DNA from: Haliotis asinina
Lineage: Eukaryota > Mollusca > Gastropoda > Lepetellida > Haliotidae
Assembly: GCF_037392515.1 (NCBI RefSeq)
Contig: NC_090288.1
Location: 9,775,969 to 9,839,968, forward strand
DNA length: 64,000 nt
Reading direction: 5' to 3'
A program made the translations under genes and the position numbers. This document shows positions 13,019-24,603 of the stretch, piece after piece. How positions within the stretch are numbered: position 1 is the stretch's first letter; every line of letters starts with the position of its first letter. Under the pieces are notes generated by a model. It had not been told where the DNA came from. It worked only from the letters and a program-made list of their open reading frames with translations, and did no database searches.

Positions 13019-13199
13019 ACAGTCTGTAAATATTCAAATCTGGACAAGATAATCCCGTGATCAACAGCATGAGCATCAATCTACACGACTTGGATACAAT
13101 GACCTGATAACCAAAGTCACCTGGCCTGACCTGTTATTCGCCTGTTACGACAAGCATGGGTTGCTGAAGACCAATTCTTACCCATATCTTTACGAATCT
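13019..13199 (-). mobile_element. Degraded SINE family 1 copy
   Basis: It matches the central part of the family (AGTCTGTAAAT, GATCAACAGCATGAGCATC, CGACAAGCATGGGTTGCTG) with many substitutions. It lacks the ACTCAC-tail end. Confidence 0.65.
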
Positions 13200-13467
13200 G
13201 GTAACAATGACTGTCAAGTTTTTTTGTGACACCAGAATGCAACTTCTGCTCTCTTTATAAAAAATGACAGTTTGTTTTACTTGTGCCTAGTGACAAAGAA
13301 AATGTATATCTGTTGTTATTAGTTCCTTGTTTAGCTGTCTTTCAACAATATTTCAGCTGCATGGGTATTCCTGTACTAAAGAGGTCTGGCCATGACAAAT
13401 CAGTCAAGGGCAGCCTGTAAATAGAGTCTGGCAGAGGAAAATCAGCCAATAGCAGCTTATAAATGAA

Positions 13468-13742
13468 TAAGACCCGTGAAGGTCACGGGGTAGAATAGGC
13501 CTTCAGCAACCCACGCTTGCCATAAAAGGCGAATCAGCTTGTCGTAAGAGGTGACTAACGGGATCGGGTGGTCAGGCTCGCTGACTTGGTTGACACATGT
13601 CATCGGTTCCCAATTGCGCAGATCGATGCTCATGTTGTTGATCACTGGATTGTCTGGTCCAGACTTGATTATTTACAGACCGCCGCCATATAGCTGGAAT
13701 ATTGCTGAGTGCGGCGTAAAACTCAACTCACTCACTCACTCA
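13468..13742 (+). mobile_element. SINE family 1, full length with 12-bp duplication
   Basis: This is the best copy in the window. It starts at GACCCGTGAAGGTCACGG, passes through GATCGGGTGGTCAGG and TGGTCCAGACTTGATT, and ends GCGGCGTAAAACTCAACTCA plus CTCACTCACTCAC. CTTATAAATGAA is duplicated at 13456-13467 and 13743-13754. It fixes both the borders and the direction of the family: the ACTCAC tail is the 3' end. Confidence 0.9.
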
Positions 13743-15699
13743 CTTATAAATGAACAAACCTGACCAAGACAAATTAAGTCAAATCATATTCATATTATAA
13801 TCAATGTCAAGGTAAATATTTCTCGTAATTTTACCGCATGGTCTGAACGCTAGGACATGATTGTTTTAAGGCTGCAAAATAAACTATGTATATCTGTGAG
13901 GGAGAACAAATCCTTCATACACCGAAGCATGAACCTTCCTGTTGTCCAGCAGTCAATGAAAGACACATAAGGGACTCTTCATTATGTATGGCTTGAGGGG
14001 TGTGATGATTTTTAAGGAGCATGTACTATGTGAGTGACACTACCTCTTTCCCTCTTCCCTGTCCTCCTATTTAAGTACAAAGTAAGTGACCACTCCCGCA
14101 CCTCAACCCCTGTGCATGTCATGTACACAATCACTGACCTCCACCCCAAATCATCATCAGCTGCCCTAGCCATAAATTATGAATGGTCCCTAAACACAGT
14201 ACAAGCAAATTTCAGATCAATAAAACAGTTCCTTTCTGTCAGTTTTCACACTGATATAATTATCTGTCAGAGGCTAACTGAAACACATCACTAAGATAAA
14301 TTCGTTGTAGTAGTATCACTCGAGGTATATGCGGTAACCAGAACAGGTGGTAAGGTAATAGTTGTAAGAGTAATTGTCAGGGTGAGGTGACTTTTACGGC
14401 TGAAATGGTACACTGTGGTATTAGCAGAAACATGGACTTTAGTCTTCGGTTGTAATGCAACAAAAAATGATTTTCTGTTTTCATACCGTCACTTCAATCT
14501 AGCCATAAAATAACAGTTTTGTTTTTCCACAGATGGTCACTATGACTTTTTTCCCATGTTATTAAACAATGTACAGTTTGACTCAATTATCTGCATTACA
14601 ATCATATCTTATTTATTGAACCGAAACAGACCAAACCAAAGGTCCTTCACCACAATACCTACCGTACCATTTCACACCTAGTTTCTTTAACACTGTTTTG
14701 ATCAGTATTCTATTTAAACCTTGGGTCAGTTCGACACAGGTACAAACGCTGACAATCCTTGAAACATAGTCTATGAAAACAGGGATGTGGACACAGTCAT
14801 AGGTACACTGAATCTGGCACGACCAAGGGACATAACTCCACACTGACATGTGAGCCCCTCCCCTTTAGAACAGTGGATACAGAACTCAATCACTATAGAT
14901 ATATAGACAGGTAAATCCTGTCTACTATCTCCTTGAATCTTTGGCTACTTGACCAAAATGCTCAGTGGTTAGATCACAGACTTTGTGAGCTAATGATGAG
15001 ATGAGGTGCTTGACTCTTGAGAGAGTGGATTCCCATCCCAGATGGGACTCAAGTACCCAGAGTTCTAGATCATGGCTGTACTATCATCTCTAGATTACGG
15101 CTTGTGTTTAGGATAAAGTTGTCTTCAATATGTTAGTGACATGTTTTACAACTGTCCATGCGAAAATCATAAAATCAGATGATGTACTTTAGCGTCTAAA
15201 AACTCATATTTGAACATCATGATTCCTTTGGTTTCAAAATGCCAGCAGGATTTTGGAGGAGAGCGATGCAGAAGCAGGACATCTATGAACATTCAGTGAT
15301 CTAGTCATGTTTATAGATTAATATCTTCAACATAGTTACATATGTAAACAGTGTACAGTTGTATAATCACACCACTGAAAACAGTCTCTCACTAACTCCT
15401 TCCTTAGAGCGTGACAACCAAAACAAACATCTTCAATGGCACAAGGGGGAAATCATCATCAAAAACAAAAACAAATGAAAATAGAACAAACATTTCGTTT
15501 GTTTAATCCTGGATTGCTATTTCTTGAGGTAAGGGAATGAACTGCCTTTCAGCTGGGTTTCCACACTTGTAAAATAATTGTTGGTCAATAGTAATGCCAT
15601 CAGTATTTATCATGAGTTACGTCCCTACATTGTCTGTCAGAGTCAAAACAGCCAATCATATTCCTCCTTTCATATTGCTTACATTTGTTTCAGATAAAT

Positions 15700-15815
15700 T
15701 CCAGCCACATTAGGACACTTTGTAAAGAGTCTGGAGCAGACAATCCAGTGACTGACATTGTGATAATGATCAGTGCCATCTACCAAGTCAGTAAAACTAA
15801 CCACCCTTTCCACTC
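15700..15815 (-). mobile_element. Degraded SINE family 1 fragment
   Basis: GTAAAGAGTCTGGAGCAGAC followed by AATCCAGTGA and GATCAGTGCCATC resembles the middle of family 1. A short open frame here derives from the repeat. Confidence 0.4.
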
Positions 15816-16182
15816 TGTGACATTTCACAACCTATTCATACTACAGAGGTTATACAAACACAGCAAAAGTGCCAGTTGGTCATTAGACATTACTTGGAAT
15901 ATTTCAAACACAAATATGGATTAATCAGGATGCCAATATGCATACACAATCTTCATGATCATGATAATAAAAAATGTAAAAATAAGGTCAATGTCTTCAA
16001 AACACACAACAAACATAACCAACAGCCATGATAAATGATAAAACACTTTCAGGAACACACTGCAAACTTTCGGCACACGTTTCAATACAACTCATTCAGA
16101 AAATCCAAAATAATGCTACAATGTTTCCAGCATCGGCACCAGAATTTTTGTCTGTCCATGCTTTCAAAGTCACAGCTTTATG

Positions 16183-16305
16183 AGTGAGTGAGTGAGTTTA
16201 GTTTTACGCCGCACTCAGCAATATTACAGCTATATGGCGGCGGTCTGTAAATAATCGAGTCTGGACCAGACAATCCAGTGATCAACAACATGAGCATCGA
16301 TCTCG
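16183..16305 (-). mobile_element. 5'-truncated SINE family 1 copy with duplication
   Basis: Only the 3' half of the SINE is present, including the tail (GAGTGAGTGAGTTTAGTTTT on the plus strand). CAGCTTTATG lies at 16173-16182 and 16306-16315. Truncation of the 5' end with target duplication is typical of target-primed reverse transcription. Confidence 0.8.
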
Positions 16306-16837
16306 CAGCTTTATGGATTCAGAAGCAAAATAGTCACTGGTCTGCCTGCCCTGGCGAGTAAAAAAATAGTTGGACCAGTAAATCTCCACTGTCACTGGCT
16401 CGACTGGTTAGTGAATTTTCATGGGATAATTTTTAAAATATATCTTTCTCTCTGACTTGTTAAGTTATAATGCACTTTTAAATCATGCAAGACTATTACC
16501 TGATAAATGTTATTTATACGGTATTTTACCTATTCGTAACCTTTTGTTTAGTTTCTACATTCAAACTTTCATGCTACTGAACTATTTCTGGACTAGTAAC
16601 TTTCATGCATAGCAAGTCTGATTGGCTAGCAAAACCTGGAAACTATTTCGCAAATGTTCAGAAGAGATATTGTAAAAGCAAACATTTTTGACAAGCAGCT
16701 GGTGGGTGAGTAACAAAATATAAATAACATTTTCAGATCAAGTGAGCTTAAAATATCACTGAACATTATACATACAGTGGTACAAAAGTTTCAAAATGCT
16801 TTCAACAAGTAGTGAATACTTTGAGGTAAGATATCAA

Positions 16838-17844
16838 TCATGTATGATGAGCGTTCTTATGAGTGCGCATATGACGGTCGAGACTGAATGAAAAGGGAAA
16901 ACCCTTTCCACAAATGTCACATTTAAATGGCTTCAAACCAGAATGAACACGAGAGTGGTACTCCAGATTATGTGCAGTTGAGAAGTCCTTCCCACAATCC
17001 TTACACTTAAAATTACGTTCCCCTGTGTGGGACAGCATGTGACGTCGAAGATTGTTTGCAGATCCGTGGAACTTGCCACACAAATCACACATGAAAGGTT
17101 TCTCACCTGTGTGAATTCTCAGGTGTATTTTCAGTAGGCTGGGCTTACTATAACACTGTCCACACAACTCACACATATGCAGTTTCTGTTTGAGCTCTGC
17201 ATGGGAACTCCTGTGCTTACAAAGGCTTATAGCCTGTTTGTATCTCTTCAAACAAATTTCACATTGATGGGGCTTGTTTTTCGAATGATCTTCATCATGA
17301 TCTTCTAGATCTTCCCGAGACAAGAACACCTTCCCGCACTCCTTACACTTCAGGTCTTCATCTGCCCCACCACACTTTGGTTTGTGAATAATCAGGTTAC
17401 CAGAGTGGAGAAAGCACTTTCCACACTTGTCACATTTATGTGGGCGTTCCTTTTTGTGGATTTTCATGTGGCGTTCCAGTAACAGTTCATCCGTGAAGCT
17501 TTTCTTACACAACTGGCACTTATGGGACTTTTCTTGATGGATGAGTGCATGTGACGACAGCTGTCCGGGCTGTGTGAATGTCTTGCCACACTCTTTGCAT
17601 GTGAACGGCTTCTCTCCGGAGTGGATTCTCATGTGGTACTTCAGGGTACCCGACTGGGCAAAACACTTCTGGCATGTGGGACATCTGAATGGTTTCTCTC
17701 CTGTGTGGACTCGGACGTGTTCATTTAGTTTTGATGGCTTAGCAAAGCATTTCCCACACACATCACATCGATACTTGGACTTATGGGAAGTAGTCTTTGG
17801 TCTCACCTCCACTTGCTCTTGTGCCTCTGCAGGTTTTTGTGCAG
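16838..17844 (-). CDS. Terminal exon of zinc-finger gene A: eleven fingers
   Basis: The exon begins after a CAATTTTAG acceptor at 17845-17853 in phase 1. Finger pattern in order: CDVC, CPTC, CKEC, CQLC, CDKC, CKEC, CEIC, CELC, CDLC, CKDC and CDIC, each followed after 12 residues by H-x3-H. The fifth finger ends in HKPKC instead of H-x3-H. All eleven fingers sit in one exon, the common arrangement for animal poly-zinc-finger genes. Confidence 0.9.
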
Positions 17845-20800
17845 CTAAAATTGAAAGAAAACATTCTTAAGCATGGGATCTATGCCACCCTTTGAATTTT
17901 TTTTTCAGTTACCCGTACTTCTCATAAGTGGGGACTAATGGGACTAGGTGGTCTGGCTTGCTGACTTGGTCGACATGTTATGGTATCCCAGTTGTGCTCA
18001 TACTGTTCATCACTGGATTGACTGAACCAGGCTCAATTATTTACAGAAAAATATTGCCGAGAACAGTGTAAAACTAAACTCATTGACCCATTTCATCCAT
18101 GCTACCTTTTGCAAGGTGTGGGAAATCAAATCTGATTCATTAGACTATGGCGTCAATGCTTTCAGCATTAGTACTCATAATGGTATCACAGGTAAACATA
18201 TGACTATCTATGTTATCATTAAGGTGATTGACAAGACTTGTGAGAGCCCAGAGCCCAGAGCCACAGTTTGCTGATTCTGAGCAGGGCTTGACTTAAGTGA
18301 CATGAACCTACTTGCACCAGGTGCATCAGTCAAATTTCAACTGCAATGCGTTAGCACAATGGAGGTTTTGGTGTGCATAAACATGTTTCCATTATGTAGT
18401 AGCTATTAAACAATGGCAACACAGAGACACAGCTGATCCATATTTAATGAGCTGTCATAGTGGAACCGTGTCTATAAATAGTAATGTTTCGGTGCCATAG
18501 CCACTCAAAGTTTAGAAGAAACATGAGCTGACATACTTATGCTTATAATGTTAGGTGTATTGTTAATTTATTTTCTCAAGAACTGACTTGCACCTGGTTC
18601 AACTTTGACTAATAACTAGGTTGCACTTTGTAATATTGGGTTGCACAAGTGCAAGTAACAAAGCACTTAATCGAGCCTTGCTGAGTGATGAATGTATGTC
18701 ACAGGTACATCTTATGAGGATGTCTTGGCCACAGCAGAAATTAAGGAAACTGATATCAAATTAGTTTGGTGAGTATGGAGGATAGGCGTGTTGTATGGAT
18801 AAGCATGTGCATATCACATCTCTCCAACAACGATTGCTGATCCTAAGTGGTGATTAAATATATCAGGTGACGGATTGATTTGGATGATTGCAAGTCATCT
18901 TAATTGTTGTATCTCAATTGCTAGAATCTGTTCATGCAAGACCTGATTATCTACAGACAGCATCACGCAGCTGGAATATTGCTTGCTGTGGTGCTAATAT
19001 GTTTAAACGAAAAAAAACCCGAAAAAATCCCCCAAAACACACCCTACCTGGTAAATGCTGCACAGTGTTGTCCGCCACCTGTATTGGAATTACCGGAGGC
19101 TGCAGGTTGAAGATCTCAGAGCTCGACTCTGCAGGGGAAACAGGCGAAAAAGGGACATTGTCCACAAAATTTTGATATGCTAAATCAGTCAAATTATTCA
19201 ACAAGTTTCCTGTTTCCGAACTCTGCCGATTGATGAATCGATTACTGTGGTCTGTATCATTCTGTGCTGTAGCCTCAGGGTAGTGATTGTTTGTGCTGAC
19301 ATACCTTCCCCCTGATTCCGATACGGTGGTATGTGGTCTGTCCCCACCCTCTCCATGTACATGCTGGGGTGGATACTCCTCGTTTACTCCATTGATGCTG
19401 ACTCTGTTGAAATGGTTGGACTCTGGAAGACTAATGATCCCTTGAGGAACGTATTGTGATCCTGGATCTGATATTTCAGACCCGTTGGCATAGCTGTGTT
19501 CTGATTCAATGTTGGGTCTATCAGCAAAGTTTTCTGTGACATCATGTGTAGTTTGAGTTGGGAATGACCTATTGTCTGATACGGAGATAAAATGTGTGTC
19601 ATCTTGATCATTCCTGTGATATGCCTCGTTAGGTTGTTGGTGAAGTCTATCATCTTGTTTAGCTCCCAGTTCAGCAGACAATGCTGTGAGAGCGGTCACT
19701 TGAGCCCAAGGTACAGCACTGTTCACTGGAGGGTTGTTATGTACAGACACTATAGGGTATTTCTCGCCGGCACTCACATCTCCCTGCAATGTATTCATTT
19801 ACATGAGAAAATTACAAATATAGACTTAGTATGGTTCTCGTTTCTAGGGACTAGGTGAACCTTATAAAAATCATGCATTCAGTCCAAATTTCAAATGAAA
19901 CATCATTAACATGACTAACAAGAAAGAAGAATGTAAAAATGCAGTCTTACTTCATTCACTGAAAATTATACATGTACTTAGGGTGTAAGTATTTCAACAA
20001 AAGACAGTGAAATGAATTTAGACACAAAAAATGATAACTGGGTTTATATATTGTTGTACAGACCCTGAAGCAAATATATCCAAGAAAGCCCATGCAAGTC
20101 TAGAAAACGTGGCAAGTCTAGCTTTCCTTAGCTTCTAAAAATGAAGAAAATCTCAGAGTTCCATTTAATTATACTATTCTTTTTTATATGAACTTTTTCA
20201 GTAAAATATACTCATAGAGCTTAATGCATGTTGCATTCATGAAATGAAATTAATGTCACAATCTTACAATAGTCTTAAAAGGATAACATGGATAACATAG
20301 TCTAGGATTTATATAACAAAAAGACATTGCGGAACTTAACGAATGTTGCATTCATGAAATGAAATGAATGTCATAATCTTAAGATAGTCATAACTGAATA
20401 ACTGAATAATGGTGAAGGAAAGTAGCAGGATCAACTTTGGATAACTGCCAGCAATGGAACTTGGCACTGGTCCTGTTGTCCTTGCTAAATTGCCAGTAGA
20501 GTAGTAAACAGTAGAGTTATTATAAGGAAAAGTAGAAATTAGCCACTTCTGTGGATATTGTTACATGTTATCACTGTTGCAACTATTGGACAAAAAGAGT
20601 TAGTTTCCATTGCTGAAGTTATTTTCAAAATCACAAAGGGACTATACTATTTAACCATAACTGAAGAGTTGAAGGAAAAGTTACCTGTAGACTAACTCGT
20701 GTTTGACTGTGTACAAAAGGGGACAGAAGCTGCAGGTATTCATTTTTCTCTAGGTCAGATTCAGTCAAACATAGTTCATCTAGCAGTGTTCCTGTGACAA

Positions 20801-21659
20801 TACCACAACGACAGCCTCTCAGTACATTTCCAAGGCGCCGGATATACTTGTCCTGAAATATTATTGAAAATGACAAAGCCATGAATCACAATTATGACAA
20901 CAAACAGAAGATAAACCATATCCACAAAATTTACTTACTCACCACTGCATAACATGGATGATTTTCCATTCCTGGGATACACTCATAAGAAATAGTCTCT
21001 GAGAATTTCTTATTAAAATAAACTGCCTTGAACTTTTCTGGGTGCCATTTTCTCTTCTCTTATGTACAGAGACATTTTCAGCAGCATGTGTTCCAAAAAT
21101 AGTGTCTTAAGTATGTGGGCTGGTGGGTGAGCTTAGCTATTTTACAGTTTGCTGGAGACCAGGGATTGATTCAGTCACATAGGTACAGTGTGTGAAGCCT
21201 TTTTATGGTGTCCCCTGCTGTGAAATTTGTGAAATATTGCTAAAGGCAGCATACACCTATACTTACTCCCAGTCTCTCCTTTGCATATGATGCAAGTAAA
21301 CAAGGTGAGTTCTATTATGTGCGTTTTTGTAATTAGCATACAAGTAAACACATGCACCCTTGCTGAGCTAGACAACATATTAAAATTTCTCTTTCCTGCA
21401 GGAACAGAACTTGACTATGCTGACACAAGTGAGAGAGTGAGTTTAGTTTATCACTGTATCAAGCTATATTCCAATATTCAGCAATATGCTGACATAAAAC
21501 TGTTTGGAAATGCAAGTTGGTTTGGAGACAGGCTTTCATTCTTTTACAACAAGCTTAAAATGTTAAAGAGGAATACATGAAAGAAAATAAAAATGTTAAA
21601 AACTTTACCTTTTCAACACATTTTGCAATGAGTCGATCATATCTCTCCTCTAGGTCCAT
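16838..21659 (-). CDS. C2H2 zinc-finger protein A, four coding exons
   Basis: Coding exons are 21609-21659, 20685-20852, 19048-19783 and 16838-17844, joined at GT-AG borders in phases 0, 0 and 1. They give 653 residues and a stop at 16838. Residues 1-73 form a Cys-containing module (MDLEERYDRLIAKCVEK, then DKYIRRLGNVLRGCRCG) shared with gene B at 24604-47140. Residues 74-319 are low-complexity, rich in Asn, Ser, Pro and acid, probably a disordered linker. From about residue 342 there are eleven C2H2 fingers, several with TGEKPF or SGEKPF linkers, and one C2HC variant. This is most likely a nuclear sequence-specific DNA-binding regulator; its targets cannot be told from sequence. The start codon is preceded by a possible 5' UTR acceptor (TTATCTAG). 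Alternative exons cannot be excluded. Confidence 0.85.
17931..18084 (+). mobile_element. Degraded SINE family 1 copy in intron
   Basis: It keeps GACTAGGTGGTCTGGCTTGC, TGACTTGGTCGACATG, CATCACTGGATTGACTG and AATATTGCCGAG, then GTGTAAAACTAAACTCATTG. It lies in the last intron of zinc-finger gene A. Confidence 0.65.
18282..18680. mobile_element. hAT-like MITE candidate
   Basis: The left end CAGGGCTTGACTTAAGT and the right end (reverse complement CAAGGCTCGATTAAGTG) form imperfect inverted termini of about 45 bp, with TGCACC and GTGCAA motifs inside. CAGGG-type ends are usual for hAT elements. CTGAG stands on both sides but is shorter than the 8-bp duplication expected. No coding capacity. Confidence 0.45.
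20057..20217 (+). repeat. Dispersed repeat, copy 2
   Basis: A direct-orientation relative of 2260-2425, lying in an intron of zinc-finger gene A. The two copies differ at many bases, so they are not a recent duplication. Confidence 0.6.
21115..21270 (+). mobile_element. Degraded tRNA-like SINE family 2
   Basis: It retains the order GGTACAGTGTGTGAAGCC, ATGGTGTCCCCTGC and AATATTGCTAAAGGCAGC, as in the copy at 8872, with loss of the B box. It lies in the first intron of zinc-finger gene A. Confidence 0.5.
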
Positions 21660-24603
21660 CCCTCACTAGATAAAGCAATTATAAGTTAGATGCATCGCTT
21701 CTCTGCTGTTGCATTTACGATACTATAAGTATGACTGCTTCTTTAAATGTGTTCAATTTTCATGGCCCTTTTTAAACACAGATAAATTGACTGTACATGA
21801 CGTGTGAAATTGCATCGCTGTGTGATATGACAGTGACAACAGATTGACACGTTAGAATCAACACTTTTCTGTACCAACTTTGCCATATATGGATAACATG
21901 TGAACCAAGCAAGAAACCCACGACGTTTGTGTCGTCAAACAACAAAGATAATCCAATATGTAAGCGTGAATGTCACAACGTCTGACTTTTCTATTTAACT
22001 TTTAACAAACGATGAAGGTTCTAAAACCGGAAGATAGTATCCAAGTAGGCACGCACTAAATATTATTTTGGGATAAGAGCATAAATTTCCATGAACCATT
22101 TCTTAAAGTTTAGATATCTGTGGTATTATAAAGAGCCATCAAGTGCCCTTCTTACAAAGATAAAAGTTTAACAAGACCTGAAAAACCTCACTCGATGAAT
22201 ATTTATCGCGCACCTGCTCTGCTCCAAACGATAACTTCCGCTTACATTTCGGGCATTTGTGATGAAAGGCCCAATGCAGTTGTTCCAGCTACTGTAGAAG
22301 AGGTATGGCTATAAACCACTAGAAGCAACATGTTTAACATTAAAGCTTACAGTTTATATCTCGCACATATTTCTATGGTTTACCCTTTTGATATGACTAT
22401 ACGCGTATCTTGACTCATAGCAGGCGGTGTAGTTCAGAAATATAGATAGCAGGCGAGGTATATTATCTGCTCCGTTGGATCTTTTCACAAAGTATAGTTG
22501 TAGCGGAATATTGTATTATTTTTGTCCCAAGGAAAAACGTCAGGAAACGAGAGGTGAGGAAAGAGGAAAGCGGTGAGGCCTGCACGTTGTAGTATACTAC
22601 ATTGTACATAGTTTTCGTAGATAGTATTTTGTCACGTATTATGAACTAAGTGCTGAGCTGTGAATATGCTCTATGTTAATCACAGACTAGCGTGATAGTA
22701 TTTTGCCTCAAAGTAATCCGCACAACTTGGAATGTATCGGCAAAAACTCTTAATTTTGTAGAGGGTTAGTAAGTAAATTCTTCTTTGTCATAGATGTTTT
22801 GAAAAATTAAGCATCACACAATGATATGAGAGAGAATTTGTTTAGGTATTGTTCATCTCTTACGTACCAAGAATACATGCATATATTGATAAAATTTAAT
22901 GTACAAAATTACATAAACACGACAATACATGATATGTATTCACACCTGCTTTCTTTCAACATATATCTTTATGTCACAACTAAACAATCAGGACTTGTTT
23001 GTATGACTAGACAGTTTCCTGTCATCCCCAAAACCTACCAGGGAAATCAGGTATGATTAATGCTAATTAGTCTCGGCCCAGCGAGTCGGACAATCAGCGA
23101 GGGGTTCCAGGTGTGGACTAGTGAAGTGGCTCTCGGACTGAAAGAAATGTAACTGCATATTGGTACACCTTATGATCTGTTTGTATTCCAGTATTCAGAT
23201 TACATCATTTTATGTTCCTAATATCTGCTAGCACTTCCAATAGTCCACATACTCCTTGGTACCTTGGTACTTGATTGTAAAGATGAGAAAGCCGCAATAA
23301 TTTGGTGTGCCAAGTGGCTTCAAGAGTTGTATACTCCCTGGGGAGCTGAGATTAATAACACGATGTGCCACTGAGATTTACATTCAATGATCAAGGGGGG
23401 AAAAATACCAGTGCCTTGGGCATGCAGTAGTTGTGTGAATATACGTGCACTATGTAAGTATCCTATAATATACCTTTTAGACAAGTGGATGATGTTCCAT
23501 TTGCCATTTTTCCCATAATTTCTCTTCATCATCTGTTTCCTTCTGCTTCCTTTTGAATGGCATATTGTAATGATGATGTTTGAATTACATAACATGTGAT
23601 TTTCATAACAAAAGGTTATTAGTTTTTTCTTCATTTGTGCTGCAAGACTGAAATATACATATACATATTCTCAGTGTGATTGTTGCATGCTTGACAAGGT
23701 CTCCGTGGCATAGTGGACAGAGTGTCTGCTTACGTTGAGAAGTTGTTTTATACCATACCAGATGACATTAAAAACTAGTATTTGTTATCATGTATGGCAT
23801 TTAGGATTGGACAGGTCAGAGTCTGTAAACTGTGTCTGAGGAGGGGCATTAGTGTTTAATGGTGGCATGGCATCCGTATTGGTTGATACTCTAAACCAGG
23901 CATGTCTACTTAAAGCATGTATCCTCACCCTTCTTTATGTAAGTGCACTGGTTTTTAATGCATATGAAACTATTTTTCACCACAAATAACGTGAGTGGTC
24001 TTAGGGTTTCTCTCTCCAAAGTTCACATGCCATTCATGTTGGACTTAGACGATAAATATTATGGTTTCTTCAATTTCAGGGATTTATTGGAATTCAACAT
24101 AGGCAAATTTAGTTTAAAACCAACGGCGTCAACGCCAGCCGGAGGTTTCAAATGAAATATTCCTGGGCTTCAAATACTCAATAACACCCAGAAATTGGCC
24201 AACACATAATGTTTATCGACATTGTAAACAAAAAAGTAAACCAAGGGGTTTTACTGTCTGCACTCCTTTACCTTGAGTACGGGTACAGCGGTGTAGTGTC
24301 ATCAGCTGGCTGTTTCATTCGGTTCCCATGGTAGTATCTGGAGCTGTTCATTTGTGACGTCATTCTGACTTTGCGTCACAATATGATTTGAATGATGTCA
24401 CCACTGTGGATGACGCAACAAAACAATTGTTTGCGATGTTTCTACGTGTCAATACGCAGCGAATAGTTTTGCAATTTCCGGGAATCAAATCCCATTTGAT
24501 CATGTTTTTCAACCAATCAGATTACAGAACACAGTGACTTTTGGTTTACAATTTCTATTTCAGCTTGAAATGAATAAGGTGAATTATTGATGACACCTGA
24601 AGC
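21660..24603. other. Shared upstream region of two head-to-head zinc-finger genes
   Basis: This 2.9-kb stretch separates the two divergent start codons. Around 22215-22300 the minus strand reads GCGGAAGTTATCG, then GAGCAG followed by GTGCGC, which looks like an ETS site and a 5' UTR exon donor for gene A. The plus strand has a strong acceptor (TTCTATTTCAG) at 24563-24573, just before the gene B start, so gene B has an upstream noncoding exon I cannot place. A long repeat occupies 24110-24552. No other exon is seen. Confidence 0.45.
24110..24552 (-). mobile_element. Foldback-family repeat, copy 1, beside gene B start
   Basis: This is the reverse complement of 63089-63500. Shared blocks are GGAGGTTTCAAATGAAATAT, CTTCAAATACTCAATAACAC, TTGGCCAACACAT, TTTGTGACGTCATTCTGAC, ATTTGAATGATGTC and TTTTGGTTTACAAT. 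It contains a perfect CRE palindrome TGACGTCA at about 24356. It ends 10 bp before the acceptor of the exon carrying the gene B start codon. Confidence 0.75.

Larger units (their letters stand above)
9449..16837. other. Intergenic stretch with degraded SINEs and a hairpin
   Basis: No coding exon is supported here. AT-rich sequence after 9448 is probably the 3' UTR of the death-domain gene, and 15900-16837 probably includes the 3' UTR of the minus-strand zinc-finger gene. In between lie SINE copies and fragments (11125-11255, 13019-13199, 13468-13742, 15700-15815, 16183-16305), a hairpin at 10750-10834 and an oligo-T run near 10645-10670. Confidence 0.5.

Noticed and set aside
13720-13743. Telomere-like repeat (ACTC)n
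   Set aside because: It is the 3' tail of a SINE, seen at several dispersed copies.
13551-13763. A 70-codon plus-strand frame
   Set aside because: It lies within a SINE copy and its tail.
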